DNA of 64,000 nt from Mesorhizobium sp. ES1-1 (GCF_020164785.1 NZ_JAIUGX010000004.1:1-64000); one strand, 5' to 3'. Positions 34,972 to 44,549 are shown, counted from the first letter of the stretch. A program made the numbers and translations. The notes: a model not told the origin generated them from the sequence alone.

Positions 34972-35505
34972 ATGCAACTCGGTCTTATCGGTTACTATAG
35001 CGACTTCGTGGTGTATCCGCTGGTGATCGTCATACTCGCGGTGGCGGGATTGGCAGAGGCGGGAGAGCATGATGCGCCGGGCTGGATAGGCACGGTCGTC
35101 GCCTGCCTCGTTCTGTGGACGCTGACCGAGTATCTGCTGCATCGGTTCGTGCTCCACCATATCCCCTACATCAAGGATCTGCACGACCGTCACCATGTCG
35201 AGGAACGGAGTCCGGTCGGCACGCCGACCTGGCTAAGCCTTGGCGTACACGGGCTTGTCGTGTTTCTCCCGGTATGGCTGCTTGCGGATTTCGCGACCGC
35301 CAGCGCGGTGAGCTGCGGGCTGATGCTGGGTTACCTCTGGTACATCACCATCCACCACCTGATCCATCACCGGCACCCCGCCCATTCGAGCTATCTCTAC
35401 ACGCTGAAGCGCCGGCATGCGGTGCATCACCATGTCGACGACAACGCCAATTTCGGCGTGACCTCGATCTTCTGGGACAGGGTGTTCGGCACGGCGCGGC
35501 TGTAG
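34972..35505 (+). CDS. Sterol desaturase/fatty acid hydroxylase family protein
   Basis: A 177-residue membrane di-iron enzyme. The histidine clusters are HRFVLHH, HDRHH, HHLIHHRH and HAVHHH, the eight-plus His pattern of the family. Hydrophobic segments lie around residues 10-28, 38-55 and 80-120. It probably hydroxylates or desaturates a membrane lipid. The ATG at 34972 follows AGGTGGGCTGA. It is convergent with the RsgA gene, with stops 24 bp apart. Confidence 0.9.
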   Translation: MQLGLIGYYSDFVVYPLVIVILAVAGLAEAGEHDAPGWIGTVVACLVLWTLTEYLLHRFVLHHIPYIKDLHDRHHVEERSPVGTPTWLSLGVHGLVVFLPVWLLADFATASAVSCGLMLGYLWYITIHHLIHHRHPAHSSYLYTLKRRHAVHHHVDDNANFGVTSIFWDRVFGTARL

Positions 35506-35528
35506 GCAGTAGGCAGTAGGCCGGCGGC

Positions 35529-36572
35529 TCAGCGTCGCTTGCCGCGGGCGCCGGAAGATTTGACGGCGGGCGACTTGCCGCCGCGCGGACCGCTCTGGAC
35601 CGGCGTGTTGTGCTGGTTTTCGTGCGACAGCTTGCGCCAGCGGGCGAGCCGCTCGGGATCGAGCGTGCCTGCCTTTATCGCGGCCTGGACCGCGCAGCCC
35701 GGTTCATGGACATGGGTGCAGTCGCGGAATTTGCACAGCGGCGCCAGTTCAGTGATTTCGGCGAACAGCGTGTCGATGCCCGAAGCGACGTCGCTGACCT
35801 GCAATGTGCGCATGCCCGGCGTGTCGATCACCCAGCCGCCGCCGGCAATGGCGTGCAGCGACCGCGCCGTGGTGGTGTGTCGCCCCTTGGCGTCATGTTC
35901 TCGGATCGCTCCGGTCTGTTGCGGCGATTGCTGCGCCGATCCGGCCAAACTGTTGACCAGCGTCGATTTGCCGACGCCGGAGGAGCCGATCAGTGCCACC
36001 GTCTGGCCCGGACCGCACCATGGGGCGAGCGCGTCCGCCGCGTCGGCGGCGCGCGGGTTCAGCATCACCACGGGCAGTCCGCGCTGCAGTGCGGCGGCCT
36101 GTGTCCGATAGGTCTCGGCGTCTTCGGCCGTGTCGGCCTTGGTCAGCAGAATAACAGGCGTCGTTCCGGCCTCATTGGCCAGCGCCAGATAGCGCTCGAG
36201 CCGGGCAATGTTGAAGTCGGCGTTGCAGGAGGTGACGATGAACAGCGTATCGACATTGGCTGCGGCCAGTTGCGGGACCCTGCCACCCTGGGTGCGCCGC
36301 TCCAGCACCGTCTTGCGGGTCAGGCGGCGCTTCAGCAGATGACTGGCAGGTTCGACCAGCACCCAGTCGCCGACGGCATAGTCGCCGGTGCTGTCCTGCG
36401 GCGCAAGGGTGAGATCGGTTTGGCCTGCGTGGGAAAGGCCGGCGATGCGGTCGCGATGCACCATGGCGATGCGCGTCGGGATGAGGCCGGATTCGTCAGC
36501 GTCGAGCTGGTCGCCGAAGAAGTCCGACCAGCCAAGGCCGGCGAGCGTATTGGCCTGGTCTGCGACCGTCAC
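35529..36572 (-). CDS. rsgA: Ribosome small-subunit-dependent GTPase A
   Basis: A 347-residue circularly permuted GTPase that aids late 30S assembly. G4 (TKAD) precedes G1 (GSSGVGKST) and G3 (DTPGM), as in RsgA; an OB fold comes first, with VGDWVLVEP. The C-terminal zinc site is present: CKFRDCTHVHEPGCAVQAAI. The last 40 residues are basic and Gly/Ser-rich. The start is uncertain: there is no ATG in a suitable place. I use the GTG at 36572. A tiny upstream frame (11 codons, ATG 36604, after AGGAAA) ends in TGA that overlaps this GTG, so the start may be reached by translational coupling. Confidence 0.88.
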   Translation of the reverse strand: MTVADQANTLAGLGWSDFFGDQLDADESGLIPTRIAMVHRDRIAGLSHAGQTDLTLAPQDSTGDYAVGDWVLVEPASHLLKRRLTRKTVLERRTQGGRVPQLAAANVDTLFIVTSCNADFNIARLERYLALANEAGTTPVILLTKADTAEDAETYRTQAAALQRGLPVVMLNPRAADAADALAPWCGPGQTVALIGSSGVGKSTLVNSLAGSAQQSPQQTGAIREHDAKGRHTTTARSLHAIAGGGWVIDTPGMRTLQVSDVASGIDTLFAEITELAPLCKFRDCTHVHEPGCAVQAAIKAGTLDPERLARWRKLSHENQHNTPVQSGPRGGKSPAVKSSGARGKRR

Positions 36573-36744
36573 GGCTTCAACCAACGGTACGATGTCGCGG
36601 GCATTGGCAGATTTCCTGGCAGGACGATGTCGGACGCCGAGCGTGTTGCAGGGCAACGCGCTTGATTGCTGTATGGGCGGCACGGCGGGATTTGGCAAGC
36701 AGGTCGGCGCCAAGGCCGATCCGTGCCGCCGCAGGGCCGTCGCC

Positions 36745-37992
36745 TCACAATTCCTTCTGCGCCAGCTCCCGGAATTCGTCTGGCACCGAGCGCGCCGCCT
36801 CCAGCGCCACGCTGCCATAGCCCACCGCCTGCTTGCCGAAGCGTTCGCGGATCTTGTCTATGGCGCGATCGGCGCCCAGGCGCGCCAGGCCTTTGCTGCT
36901 GCCGGGCCGGCGCTTCTCGTCAGCCAGGCCGAGCGGCAGGTCGAACTGCAGCTCGGTGCTTTCTTCCAGCTGCGAGACCGAGATTGCCAGCAGCGAGATC
37001 GTCGTCTCCGCGCGGTGGTCGGCCAGCACGCCGCGCACAAGGTCGCCGGCGATCTCGGCCAGCGTCGCCGTCGCTGACACCGGCTGGTCGAGCGTGATCG
37101 AGCGGGTGACGGCGCTGAGATCGGCGAAGCGCACGCGCACCGTCACGGTCCGGCCGGGGCGTCCCTTGGCGCGCAGCCGGCTGGCGACGCGGTCGGCCAG
37201 ATGCAGCAGGGTGGGAACGATCACATCGGCCACAGCCGGCTTGCGCCCCAGCGCCGATTGCGCGCCGGCCGAGTGCGCCCGGCGCCTGGTCTCCAGTTTG
37301 CGCGGGTCGCGATTCCACGACAGCGCCGCCAGCTTTTCGCCGGCGGCGGGGCCGAGCAGCCGGCTCAAGGCGCCGCTGTGGGTCCTCGCCAGCTGGCCGA
37401 TGGTCTCGACGCCGATCTCGGCAAGCCGCGCCCTGGTCACCGGGCCCACGCCCCACATCAATCCGACCGGCAGGTCGTGCAGGAAGGCAAGCTCGGTGCC
37501 GGGCTCAACCACAACCAGCCCGTCGGGCTTGGCGACCTGCGATGCGATCTTGGCCAGATGCTTGGTGCGGGCAACGCCGATCGAGATCGGCAGGCCAAGC
37601 TCCGCCCGGACGCGGCGGCGTATGGAAGTGGCGATCTCGTGCGGCTGGCCGAACAGATGCGTGCAGCCGGCGACGTCGGCGAAGGCCTCGTCGATGGAGA
37701 TGCGCTCGACCACCGGCGTGAAATCGTCGAGCACTTTGATCGCGGCGTCGCCCAGCCGCTGGTAATGGGTGAAATTGCCGCTGACGAAGATCAATGGCGG
37801 GCAGAGCTCGCGCGCCTTTCGCCCCGGCATGCCGCCGCGCACGCCGAAGGCACGCGCTTCGTAGGACGCTGCGAGCACAACGCCGCCGCCGACCGCGATA
37901 GGCTTGCCGCGCAGCGAAGGGTCGAGCAGTTGCTCCACCGAGGCATAGAAGGCGTCGAGATCGGCATGCAGGATGGTGGCTGTCGTCTCCAT
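36745..37992 (-). CDS. dinB: DNA polymerase IV (Y family)
   Basis: A 415-residue Y-family translesion polymerase. Motifs: ILHADLDAFYASVEQLLDPSLRGKPIAVGG with the first catalytic Asp pair, YEARAFGVRGGMPGRKA, SIDEAFADV (the S-I-D-E-A catalytic motif), ISIGVARTKHLAKIASQVAKPDG, and the helix-hairpin-helix-like region WGVGPVTRARLAEIGVETIGQL. The little-finger domain follows to the end. I start it at ATG 37992 (METTATILHADLDAF); an ATG at 38001 is also possible. A perfect LexA-type box lies upstream, so the gene belongs to the SOS regulon. Confidence 0.92.
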   Translation of the reverse strand: METTATILHADLDAFYASVEQLLDPSLRGKPIAVGGGVVLAASYEARAFGVRGGMPGRKARELCPPLIFVSGNFTHYQRLGDAAIKVLDDFTPVVERISIDEAFADVAGCTHLFGQPHEIATSIRRRVRAELGLPISIGVARTKHLAKIASQVAKPDGLVVVEPGTELAFLHDLPVGLMWGVGPVTRARLAEIGVETIGQLARTHSGALSRLLGPAAGEKLAALSWNRDPRKLETRRRAHSAGAQSALGRKPAVADVIVPTLLHLADRVASRLRAKGRPGRTVTVRVRFADLSAVTRSITLDQPVSATATLAEIAGDLVRGVLADHRAETTISLLAISVSQLEESTELQFDLPLGLADEKRRPGSSKGLARLGADRAIDKIRERFGKQAVGYGSVALEAARSVPDEFRELAQKEL

Positions 37993-38415
37993 GCCGTGCA
38001 TTTCCGAAACTGCTGATGGATGCGAACAAATAGAGAACAAATGGCGGCGATTGTCAAGTTGACGCGGGCGCGCGACGCCAAGCCTCTGTTCCCAAAATGG
38101 AAGGACTTTTGGGCCAAACACAATTAGGCCGAAGCTACTTTGACGGCTTGGTACGTGACTGTCAGGCGCATAGGTTTCTGATCCCTTTCGAGATTTCCTA
38201 AGTCGCCGCCTGGGTTCGATCGCAAATCCAGCCACTTACATCCGCATCCGATTGCCCATCGCCATGGTCGATGAGGCCGACCGCAAGTTCTGCGGCACAG
38301 GCTGCCGATAAACCGGCTGCCTGGGATCGCTATTCTTGGTACGAATCCGGCGGTAACTGTTTCTTCTTTGGTTTTGCCTCAGATTGCGTCGGGCGGGCAA
38401 CAAGCGAAACAGAAG
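37993..38415. other. Divergent intergenic region between dinB and the PAS-GGDEF-EAL gene
   Basis: About 420 bp with the LexA box near the dinB side (listed separately). Nothing else recognised; no reading frame here has a good ribosome site. Confidence 0.5.
38024..38038 (-). promoter_or_regulatory. LexA (SOS) box of dinB
   Basis: The plus strand reads GAACAAATAGAGAAC, which on the dinB strand is GTTC-N7-GTTC, the consensus established for LexA of alphaproteobacteria. It lies 32 bp upstream of the dinB start codon, a normal operator position, so dinB is probably repressed by LexA and induced by DNA damage. Confidence 0.85.
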
Positions 38416-40521
38416 ATGGCGGGCCAGGACAATAAAAATCGGACGGAAACGTTGTGGGCGAAGGCACTGGAACGTGCCGAGCTTGGCGTCTGGGACTTGG
38501 ATCTTCGCTCCGGCGACTGCTTCTACTCGGCAACTTGGGCTCGAATGCTGGGCTATGGTGACAATGAGCTTCCCAATGCCAGCGACCTTTGGCTGCAACT
38601 GATCCATCCCGACGATCGCGAGCACGCCCTGGCCAATGGCGCACGCCACATTGCCGGCGAGACCGACAGGATCGATACCGAGTTGCGGCTCCGGCACAAG
38701 CAGGGCCACTGGGTCTGGGTGCTCGACCGCGGTGGCATCGTCGAGCGCGACAAGGACGGCAAGCCCATTCGCCTTGTCGGCGTGCAAACCGATATCTCCA
38801 GGCAGAAGGCCGTCGAAGCCGAACTCGAGCGGGTCAATGTGCGCTTCCGCCTCGCGCTGGCCGCGAGCGGGACCGGCATCTGGCATCATGATGCCGCCAC
38901 CCGGAAAAGCTACTGGGACCAGCGCACACGTGATATTTTCGGGTTGGTCGCTGACACTGACGAGGTGCCCGACGACCTCTGGCACAGCTATCTGCACCCC
39001 GAGGACAGGGACGCGGCCGTGCAGGCGCATCTGGCGCCGTCCGGCACGCCGGACGTCGTGGCCGTCCAGTACCGCATCATAAGGCGCGATGGCGAGGTCC
39101 GGCACGTGGAATCGCTGCTGCGTTTCATCCCAGAACCGCTATCGGCCGGACAGACCCTCGGCTCGGTGCGCGACATCACCGAGGAGAAGCTTCGCGAGCG
39201 GGAACTTGCCCATGCGGCCCAGCATGACGCGCTGACGGGTCTGTGGAACCGCCCGGCCTTCGACCGGCTGCTGTTCGATCACATCGCGGCCGGAGTGCCG
39301 CTTGCGGTGTTCTATGTCGACCTCGATTACTTCAAGGCGCTGAACGATTTTGCCGGCCATGCGGCCGGAGACGTGGCGCTGAAGAGCGTTGCAAACGGCA
39401 TCCGTTCCTGCCTGCCGCCAGGGGCGGACGCAGCGCGGCTGGGCGGCGACGAATTCGCGCTGCTGGTGCCGCATTGCGACGCGGCCCGGGCGGAGCGCCT
39501 CGCCACGGCCGTGCTCGGCGCGGTGCGCGAGGCCGATCTCGGCACGACATCGCCGTCGCGCAAGCTTGCGGCCTCGATCGGCATCGCCTTCATCGCGGAT
39601 GGCGACACCACGGTGGCGGACGCGCTGGCCTGCGCGGACGATGCCTGCTACGCGGCCAAGGCCGCCGGCCGCAACCGTTACGCCATGTTCTCGGCGACGG
39701 CCAAGCCCGGTTCGGGCGGGCTCAACGCGGCCCGCATTGCCGCCGACACGGTCGATGCCATGGAGGACGGACGGCTGAAGCTGTTCGGCCAGGAAATCCA
39801 TCTGCTCGACAGGCCATGGCATGAAAGCCGCCATGTCGAAGTGCTGGCAAGGCTGGTCGGCCGCAATGGCGGGATGGTGCCGCCGGGCGAGTTCATACCG
39901 GTGGCCGAGCGCTTCGGCTTCGCCTCGCGGCTCGACCGCTGGATCATACGCGCCGCGCTGTCGCGGCACGGCGAGACTCTGCGCGCTGGAGCGGTGACGC
40001 TCGGCTTCAACCTCTCGGCGCAGACTTTGAGCGACCCGCAGCTGTGGGAATTCGTCGACAGCGTCATCGAGGAGACCGGAGCGACCCATTCGGGGATCGG
40101 CTTCGAAATCACAGAGACAGCCGCCGTCACCAATTTCGACGCCGCCGAACGGTTCGTGCGCAAGGCGCGGCAGCGGCACTGCAGGGTCAGCCTCGACGAT
40201 TTCGGCACCGGCATGAGTTCCTTCGAATATCTCCGGCGCTTTGCGGTCGACGCGATCAAGATCGACGGCTCCTTCATCGAGCACATCACGGAAAGCCGCT
40301 TCGACCGCGAGATCGTGCTGGCCATCACCAGCATTGCCCGCAGCGCCGGCTGCGTCGTCGTCGCCGAGAAGATCGAACGGCAGGACACGGTGACGATGCT
40401 CAGCGACATGGGCGTCGCATTCGGCCAGGGCTTCCTCCTGCACCGGCCCGAGCCGCTGGAGGCGATCATCGGCCGAGCGACGGCCGGGGCCGCGACGCCG
40501 CCGATCCGCAGGATATCCTGA
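38416..40521 (+). CDS. PAS-PAS-GGDEF-EAL cyclic-di-GMP protein
   Basis: A 701-residue cytoplasmic signalling protein. Two PAS/PAC units come first (ALERAELGVWDLDLRSGDCFYSATWARMLGYG, ending RLVGVQTDISRQK; and ALAASGTGIWHHDAATRKSYWDQRTRDIFGL, ending GSVRDITEEK). The GGDEF domain has an intact RLGGDEFALLV. The EAL domain has VEVLARL, GFNLSAQ, EITE, DDFGTGMSSFEYLRRF, KIDGSFIEH and, in place of the usual A-E-G, AEKIE. The catalytic acids appear present. The start is uncertain: I use ATG 38416, with a TTG at 38368 as alternative. Confidence 0.9.
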   Translation: MAGQDNKNRTETLWAKALERAELGVWDLDLRSGDCFYSATWARMLGYGDNELPNASDLWLQLIHPDDREHALANGARHIAGETDRIDTELRLRHKQGHWVWVLDRGGIVERDKDGKPIRLVGVQTDISRQKAVEAELERVNVRFRLALAASGTGIWHHDAATRKSYWDQRTRDIFGLVADTDEVPDDLWHSYLHPEDRDAAVQAHLAPSGTPDVVAVQYRIIRRDGEVRHVESLLRFIPEPLSAGQTLGSVRDITEEKLRERELAHAAQHDALTGLWNRPAFDRLLFDHIAAGVPLAVFYVDLDYFKALNDFAGHAAGDVALKSVANGIRSCLPPGADAARLGGDEFALLVPHCDAARAERLATAVLGAVREADLGTTSPSRKLAASIGIAFIADGDTTVADALACADDACYAAKAAGRNRYAMFSATAKPGSGGLNAARIAADTVDAMEDGRLKLFGQEIHLLDRPWHESRHVEVLARLVGRNGGMVPPGEFIPVAERFGFASRLDRWIIRAALSRHGETLRAGAVTLGFNLSAQTLSDPQLWEFVDSVIEETGATHSGIGFEITETAAVTNFDAAERFVRKARQRHCRVSLDDFGTGMSSFEYLRRFAVDAIKIDGSFIEHITESRFDREIVLAITSIARSAGCVVVAEKIERQDTVTMLSDMGVAFGQGFLLHRPEPLEAIIGRATAGAATPPIRRIS

Positions 40522-40558
40522 TTAGCGCTCCGCTGCTGGAGACCACGCGCGACGAGCC

Positions 40559-40756
40559 TCACCGCGCCGCCTGGTGCGGAAACTCCACGACCTCCGTCGA
40601 TGGCCGCCTGTGCTGCGCCTCCACAACCGCTTCGATCACAAGGTCCAGCGTGTCACGCAGCGAACGGCTCGTTTCGTCATTGCCGCGTAGATAGTAACAG
40701 GCGCGTTCGAGGTGGACATGGGCGGCTGTAAAATCGCTGGTCAAGGTTCCCTCCAT
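40559..40756 (-). CDS. Hypothetical protein, 65 aa
   Basis: A short, largely helical and acidic protein (FTAAHVHLERACYYLRGNDE, then TSRSLRDTLDLVIEAVVEAQH). The ATG at 40756 follows GGGCGGGATA. It lies convergent with the PAS-GGDEF-EAL gene. No family recognised; the helical charge pattern suggests a coiled or bundle-forming peptide. Confidence 0.6.
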   Translation of the reverse strand: MEGTLTSDFTAAHVHLERACYYLRGNDETSRSLRDTLDLVIEAVVEAQHRRPSTEVVEFPHQAAR

Positions 40757-40918
40757 TATCCCGCCCTAATTGACCTTGTCGGCTCTGGCGAAATGCCGGG
40801 TAAATATCCACAGCCCGGTTTTAATCAAATGCCACGCTTCAAGGCGGCCATGTCGGTCGCGCATTGCGTAGCCCTGCCATGCGGCTAGACTGGGGGCTTG
40901 CTTGCCCGAGGTAAGAGC

Positions 40919-41656
40919 ATGATCGTCCAGGCCTGCATCAACGGTGCGCGTGCGCGCGATTTTCATCCAAGGCTGCCGCTCGACGCGCAAGCCATGGCCG
41001 GGGACGCCGCGGCCTGCATCGCCGCCGGCGCGGCCGAACTTCACATCCATCCGCGCGGCGCCGAGTGGCGCGAAAGCCTGTCGGCGGTCGACGAGACCGT
41101 GCTGGCGGTTCGCCGGGCATGCCCGGGCACGCTGGTCGGCGTCTCGACCGGCGCCTGGATCGAGAACGATGCGGAGCGGACCCGCGATGCGATCGCCGCC
41201 TGGAGCGAGCCGCCCGACTACGCCTCGGTCAATCTGTCGGAAGCCGATGCGCCCGCGGTGATGGAGCTTCTGCGCCTGCGCACCATCGGCATCGAGGCGG
41301 GGCTGGCCAGCGTCGCAGATGCCGAGCGCTTCGTGGCGCTGGCCGGGCACGGGAGGGTGCTGCGCATCCTGATAGAGATCGACATCCAGGACTTCTCTGC
41401 GGCTCTCGACGAGGCGCAGGGCATCGCCGCCGTGCTCGAACGCGCCGAAGTGCGGCGGCCGATCCTGCTGCACGGCTCCGACGCCACGGTCTGGCCGTTT
41501 GTCGAACTTGCGCATCGAAAGCGCTGGTCGACGCGGGTCGGGCTGGAGGACGGCAGGACGCTGCCCGACGGGACGGTGGCTAAGGACAATGCGGCCATCG
41601 TCGCAGCAGCCGTGGCGGTGTTTCGCGCCACGCCCGGTCCCGCTCCCTCGGCTTAA
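40919..41656 (+). CDS. BKACE (3-keto-5-aminohexanoate cleavage, DUF849) family protein
   Basis: A 245-residue TIM-barrel enzyme of the beta-keto acid cleavage (BKACE) family, which condenses a beta-keto acid with acetyl-CoA. It has the opening IVQACINGARARDFHPRLPLDAQAMAGDAAACIAAGAAELHIHPRG with the His-x-His metal site, VNLSEADAPAVMELL and the late HGSDATVWPFVELAHRKRWSTRVGLED. The ATG at 40919 follows GAGGTAAGAG. It is shorter than the roughly 270-300 residues of characterised members. Actual substrate unknown. Confidence 0.88.
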   Translation: MIVQACINGARARDFHPRLPLDAQAMAGDAAACIAAGAAELHIHPRGAEWRESLSAVDETVLAVRRACPGTLVGVSTGAWIENDAERTRDAIAAWSEPPDYASVNLSEADAPAVMELLRLRTIGIEAGLASVADAERFVALAGHGRVLRILIEIDIQDFSAALDEAQGIAAVLERAEVRRPILLHGSDATVWPFVELAHRKRWSTRVGLEDGRTLPDGTVAKDNAAIVAAAVAVFRATPGPAPSA

Positions 41657-41674
41657 CCTCCTACAGGCCGGAGA

Positions 41675-42778
41675 TCACCGGTCGCCCAGAATGATCCCGA
41701 TCGCTTTGTCCACCACCGGGTGCAGCCCGCTGGCCTGGAAGGACAGCCGGTTGCCGGAGCCGACATTGCTGGTCATGGCGATGGTCAGGCCCGAAGCCGG
41801 ATCGTGCTGCATGACCGCGACATAGCCGGGAATGCTGCCCTGATGGCCGTAGAAGGCGCGGCCGCCATAAAGGCTGTTGAACATGCCGGCGCCTGTTTCA
41901 CGCATGCGCGTGCCGGGGAAGCTGACCGGCACGCGACCGTCGAACATCTCGGCGAAGAAGGGCGGCGACAACACTTGGCCGGAAAACAATCCGCGCATGA
42001 AGATCACCATGTCGGATGGCGTCGACACCATGTCGCCGCAGCCATAGGCGCCGCTATAGGGAAACAGGTCGGAGGAATCCTGCAGATCGTCGGAATAGGG
42101 CAGGACGCCTTCCATGCGCCACATCTCGCCGCCGGAGGCGAGGTCGGTGGGGGCGTTTTCCGCGGGTGGCGGCCGGTGATAATAGCCGCGCACCATCGCG
42201 CTCTGCGGAAACGCTTCGGTTGCCGGCGACCAAGTGTTTTCCAGCCCCAGCGGCTCGAGGATGGCGCTGCGGACATAACCGCCCAGCGACTGGCCGGAGA
42301 CGGACTCGATGACCATGCCGGCCAGCACATAGCCTGTGTTGTTGTAGACGGCGGGCCCGCCGGGCGCCTTCTGCTTGTCTGAGGCGAAGGCGATATCGAC
42401 CAGTTGCTGCGGCGTCCACTGCCGGCCGGCATCCATCGGAATGTAATATTCGAATTCCGGCAGGCCGTTGCGATGGTTGATCAGCTGGCGTACCGAAATG
42501 CCCCCGGCGCCCGGCAGGTCCGCAAACCACGAGGAGATCGGCGCGCCGAGGTCAAGCTTGCCGCTCTCGGCGAGCTTGACCAGGGCTGCGGCGACGAAGG
42601 TCTTGGTACAGCTGCCGATCTTGAACAGCCGGTCGGGCGTCACCGGGACGCCATCGTCACGGTCTGCGAGGCCGGCGGCAATGGCGGTGGGCGTCGCCCC
42701 TGTCGAATAGGCGAGCGATGCGCCGACCGCGCCATCGGCGATGTAGGCGTCGAGCAGGGAAGTGAGGTCTTTTGGCAT
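41675..42778 (-). CDS. Serine hydrolase (beta-lactamase class C / EstB-like)
   Basis: A 367-residue serine hydrolase. The S-x-x-K motif is SCTK at about residues 55-58, the Y-x-N motif is YNN in GPAVYNNTGYVLAG, and the third motif is HQGS (replacing K-T-G) in FYGHQGSIPGY. There is no signal peptide, so it is probably a cytoplasmic esterase or D-amino-acid peptidase rather than a drug-resistance enzyme. The gene is downstream of the peptide-binding protein gene on the same strand, separated by a type C repeat. Confidence 0.87.
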   Translation of the reverse strand: MPKDLTSLLDAYIADGAVGASLAYSTGATPTAIAAGLADRDDGVPVTPDRLFKIGSCTKTFVAAALVKLAESGKLDLGAPISSWFADLPGAGGISVRQLINHRNGLPEFEYYIPMDAGRQWTPQQLVDIAFASDKQKAPGGPAVYNNTGYVLAGMVIESVSGQSLGGYVRSAILEPLGLENTWSPATEAFPQSAMVRGYYHRPPPAENAPTDLASGGEMWRMEGVLPYSDDLQDSSDLFPYSGAYGCGDMVSTPSDMVIFMRGLFSGQVLSPPFFAEMFDGRVPVSFPGTRMRETGAGMFNSLYGGRAFYGHQGSIPGYVAVMQHDPASGLTIAMTSNVGSGNRLSFQASGLHPVVDKAIGIILGDR

Positions 42779-42785
42779 GGTTCAC

Positions 42786-42945
42786 CTTTCTTCCTTCTCC
42801 CCCTGTGGGAGAAGGTGGATCGGCGCGCAGCGCCGAGACAAATGAGGGGTGTTGGCCGGAATGCAGTCGGTGCCAAGCTGGAACACCCCTCATCCGACCA
42901 AGCTTCGCTCGGCCACCTTCTCCCGCAAGGGGAGAAGGGGAAGCG
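42786..42945. repeat. Paired type C inverted-repeat element
   Basis: CTTCTCCCCCTGTGGGAGAAGG at the left and CACCTTCTCCCGCAAGGGGA at the right, with GAGGGGTGTT and AACACCCCTC facing each other between them. A close relative lies at 49093-49247. Confidence 0.78.
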
Positions 42946-42950
42946 GCGTC

Positions 42951-44549
42951 CTACTCTGCCATGTCGACGGCAGAAAAGTTCTGCCGGCCGAACGGGTCGA
43001 GGACATAGTTCAGCACGCTCTTGCGGATCGGGATCGCCACCACCGAATGGGCGATCGGCGCCACCGGAACCTCGACTTTCAGGATCGCCTGCGCCTTAGC
43101 ATAGATGTCGGCGCGCTGCTTGAGGTCGGCGGTGACGCGGCCTTGCTGGAGCAGCTTCTCGAAATCCTGGTTGCACCAGCGCGAGCGGTTGGAGCCGCCC
43201 TTCACGCCGTCGCAGGACAGGAGATAGCTCAGCATATTGTCGGGGTCGCCATTGTCGCTGCTGCCGCCGAGCAGATAGGCGTCCTGTTCGCCCGCCGCCG
43301 TACGCTTGAGATATTCGCCCCATTCGAAGCTGACGATCTCCGCCTTGACGCCGATCTTGGCCCAGTCGGCCTGGATCATCTCGGCCATGCGCTTGGCGTT
43401 GGGATTATAGGGGCGCGAAACCGGCATCGCCCACAGGCTGATCTTGAGATCGCTTTCATGGCCGGCCTCCTTCAGCAGTTTCTTCGCGCCGTCGGGATCG
43501 AAGTCGATGCCCGCATCGGTGACGGCGCCGAGTTGCACCGGCGGCACCACGCTGCCGGCAATTGTGCCGGCGCCGGCGTAGACGGCATCGACGATCGCCT
43601 TGCGGTCAACCGCCTTGGCCAGCGCCATACGCACGCGCACGTCGTCCAGCGGCTTGTGCTCGACATTGAAGCCCAGCACGCCGATGTTCTGGCCCTTGAG
43701 GTCCAGCACGGTGATGTCGGGGTCAGTCTTGAGTTCGGCGACGGCGCTGGGCGGCGGCGGCGCGGCGACCTGGCACTCATTGGCCTTGAGGCGCTCGACG
43801 CGAGCGGTCGGCTCCGGCGTGACGGCGAAGACAAGCGTGTCGATCTTGGGGGCGCCGCGCCAATAATCCTTGTTCGCGGCGTAGCGGACCTGGCTGTCGG
43901 GCACATAGGCCTGCAGGATGAACGGTCCCGTTCCGACCGGAGCGGAATCGATCAGTTCCGGCGTTCCGGCCGCGACCATCTTCTCGGTCTGCTCGAGCGA
44001 CAGGATGGAGAGATAGTCGAGCGCGATGCCGGGCAGGAAGGTGACGTTGGCAGCGGTCAGCGTGAAGCGCACGGTGTAGTCGTCGACCTTGTCGATCTTG
44101 TCGATCAGCGTGCCCATGCCGAGCGCATTGAAGTACTCGTAATTGCCGCCGCCCAGCTTGTGATACGGGTTGTTGGCATCGCGCTGGCGGTTGAAGGTGT
44201 AGAGCACGTCGTCGGCATTGAACTCGCGCGACGGCGTGAAGTGCTCGTTCGTCTGGAACTTGACGCCGTGCCTGAGATGGAACGTGTAGGTCTTGCCGTC
44301 GGGCGAGACATCCCAGCTTTCGGCCAGTGCGGGGCCGACTTCCGTCGTGCCCGGCTTGAACTCGACCAGCCGGTTGAAGATCGTCTTGGCGGCGGCGTCC
44401 ATGGTGGAATCGGCAATGCCGATGGCCGGGTTGAAGGTTTCGGGATTGGCTTCCGAGCAATAGACCAGCGTCTTGGCGGAAACCTGGCCGGCCAGAAGCA
44501 GGGACGAGGCCAGAAGGGACGAGGCGAGCAATGCGCGCATGGGTTTCAT
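42951..44549 (-). CDS. Peptide ABC transporter substrate-binding protein (SBP_bac_5)
   Basis: A 532-residue DppA/OppA-type periplasmic protein. The signal peptide is MKPMRALLASSLLASSLLLA with cleavage after VSA. The mature part opens KTLVYCSEANPETFNPAIG and has GPALAESWDVSPDGKTYTFHLRHGVKF, the family consensus for dipeptide binders. The ATG at 44549 follows CAGGAATCTGCC. The gene follows the FAD oxidoreductase gene by about 43 bp. No permease or ATPase gene is near, so it must serve a transporter encoded elsewhere. Confidence 0.92.
   Translation of the reverse strand: MKPMRALLASSLLASSLLLAGQVSAKTLVYCSEANPETFNPAIGIADSTMDAAAKTIFNRLVEFKPGTTEVGPALAESWDVSPDGKTYTFHLRHGVKFQTNEHFTPSREFNADDVLYTFNRQRDANNPYHKLGGGNYEYFNALGMGTLIDKIDKVDDYTVRFTLTAANVTFLPGIALDYLSILSLEQTEKMVAAGTPELIDSAPVGTGPFILQAYVPDSQVRYAANKDYWRGAPKIDTLVFAVTPEPTARVERLKANECQVAAPPPPSAVAELKTDPDITVLDLKGQNIGVLGFNVEHKPLDDVRVRMALAKAVDRKAIVDAVYAGAGTIAGSVVPPVQLGAVTDAGIDFDPDGAKKLLKEAGHESDLKISLWAMPVSRPYNPNAKRMAEMIQADWAKIGVKAEIVSFEWGEYLKRTAAGEQDAYLLGGSSDNGDPDNMLSYLLSCDGVKGGSNRSRWCNQDFEKLLQQGRVTADLKQRADIYAKAQAILKVEVPVAPIAHSVVAIPIRKSVLNYVLDPFGRQNFSAVDMAE

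Noticed and set aside
41675-42778. Beta-lactamase
   Set aside because: It has S-x-x-K and Y-x-N but no signal peptide and no K-T-G motif, so an esterase-type serine hydrolase is more likely.
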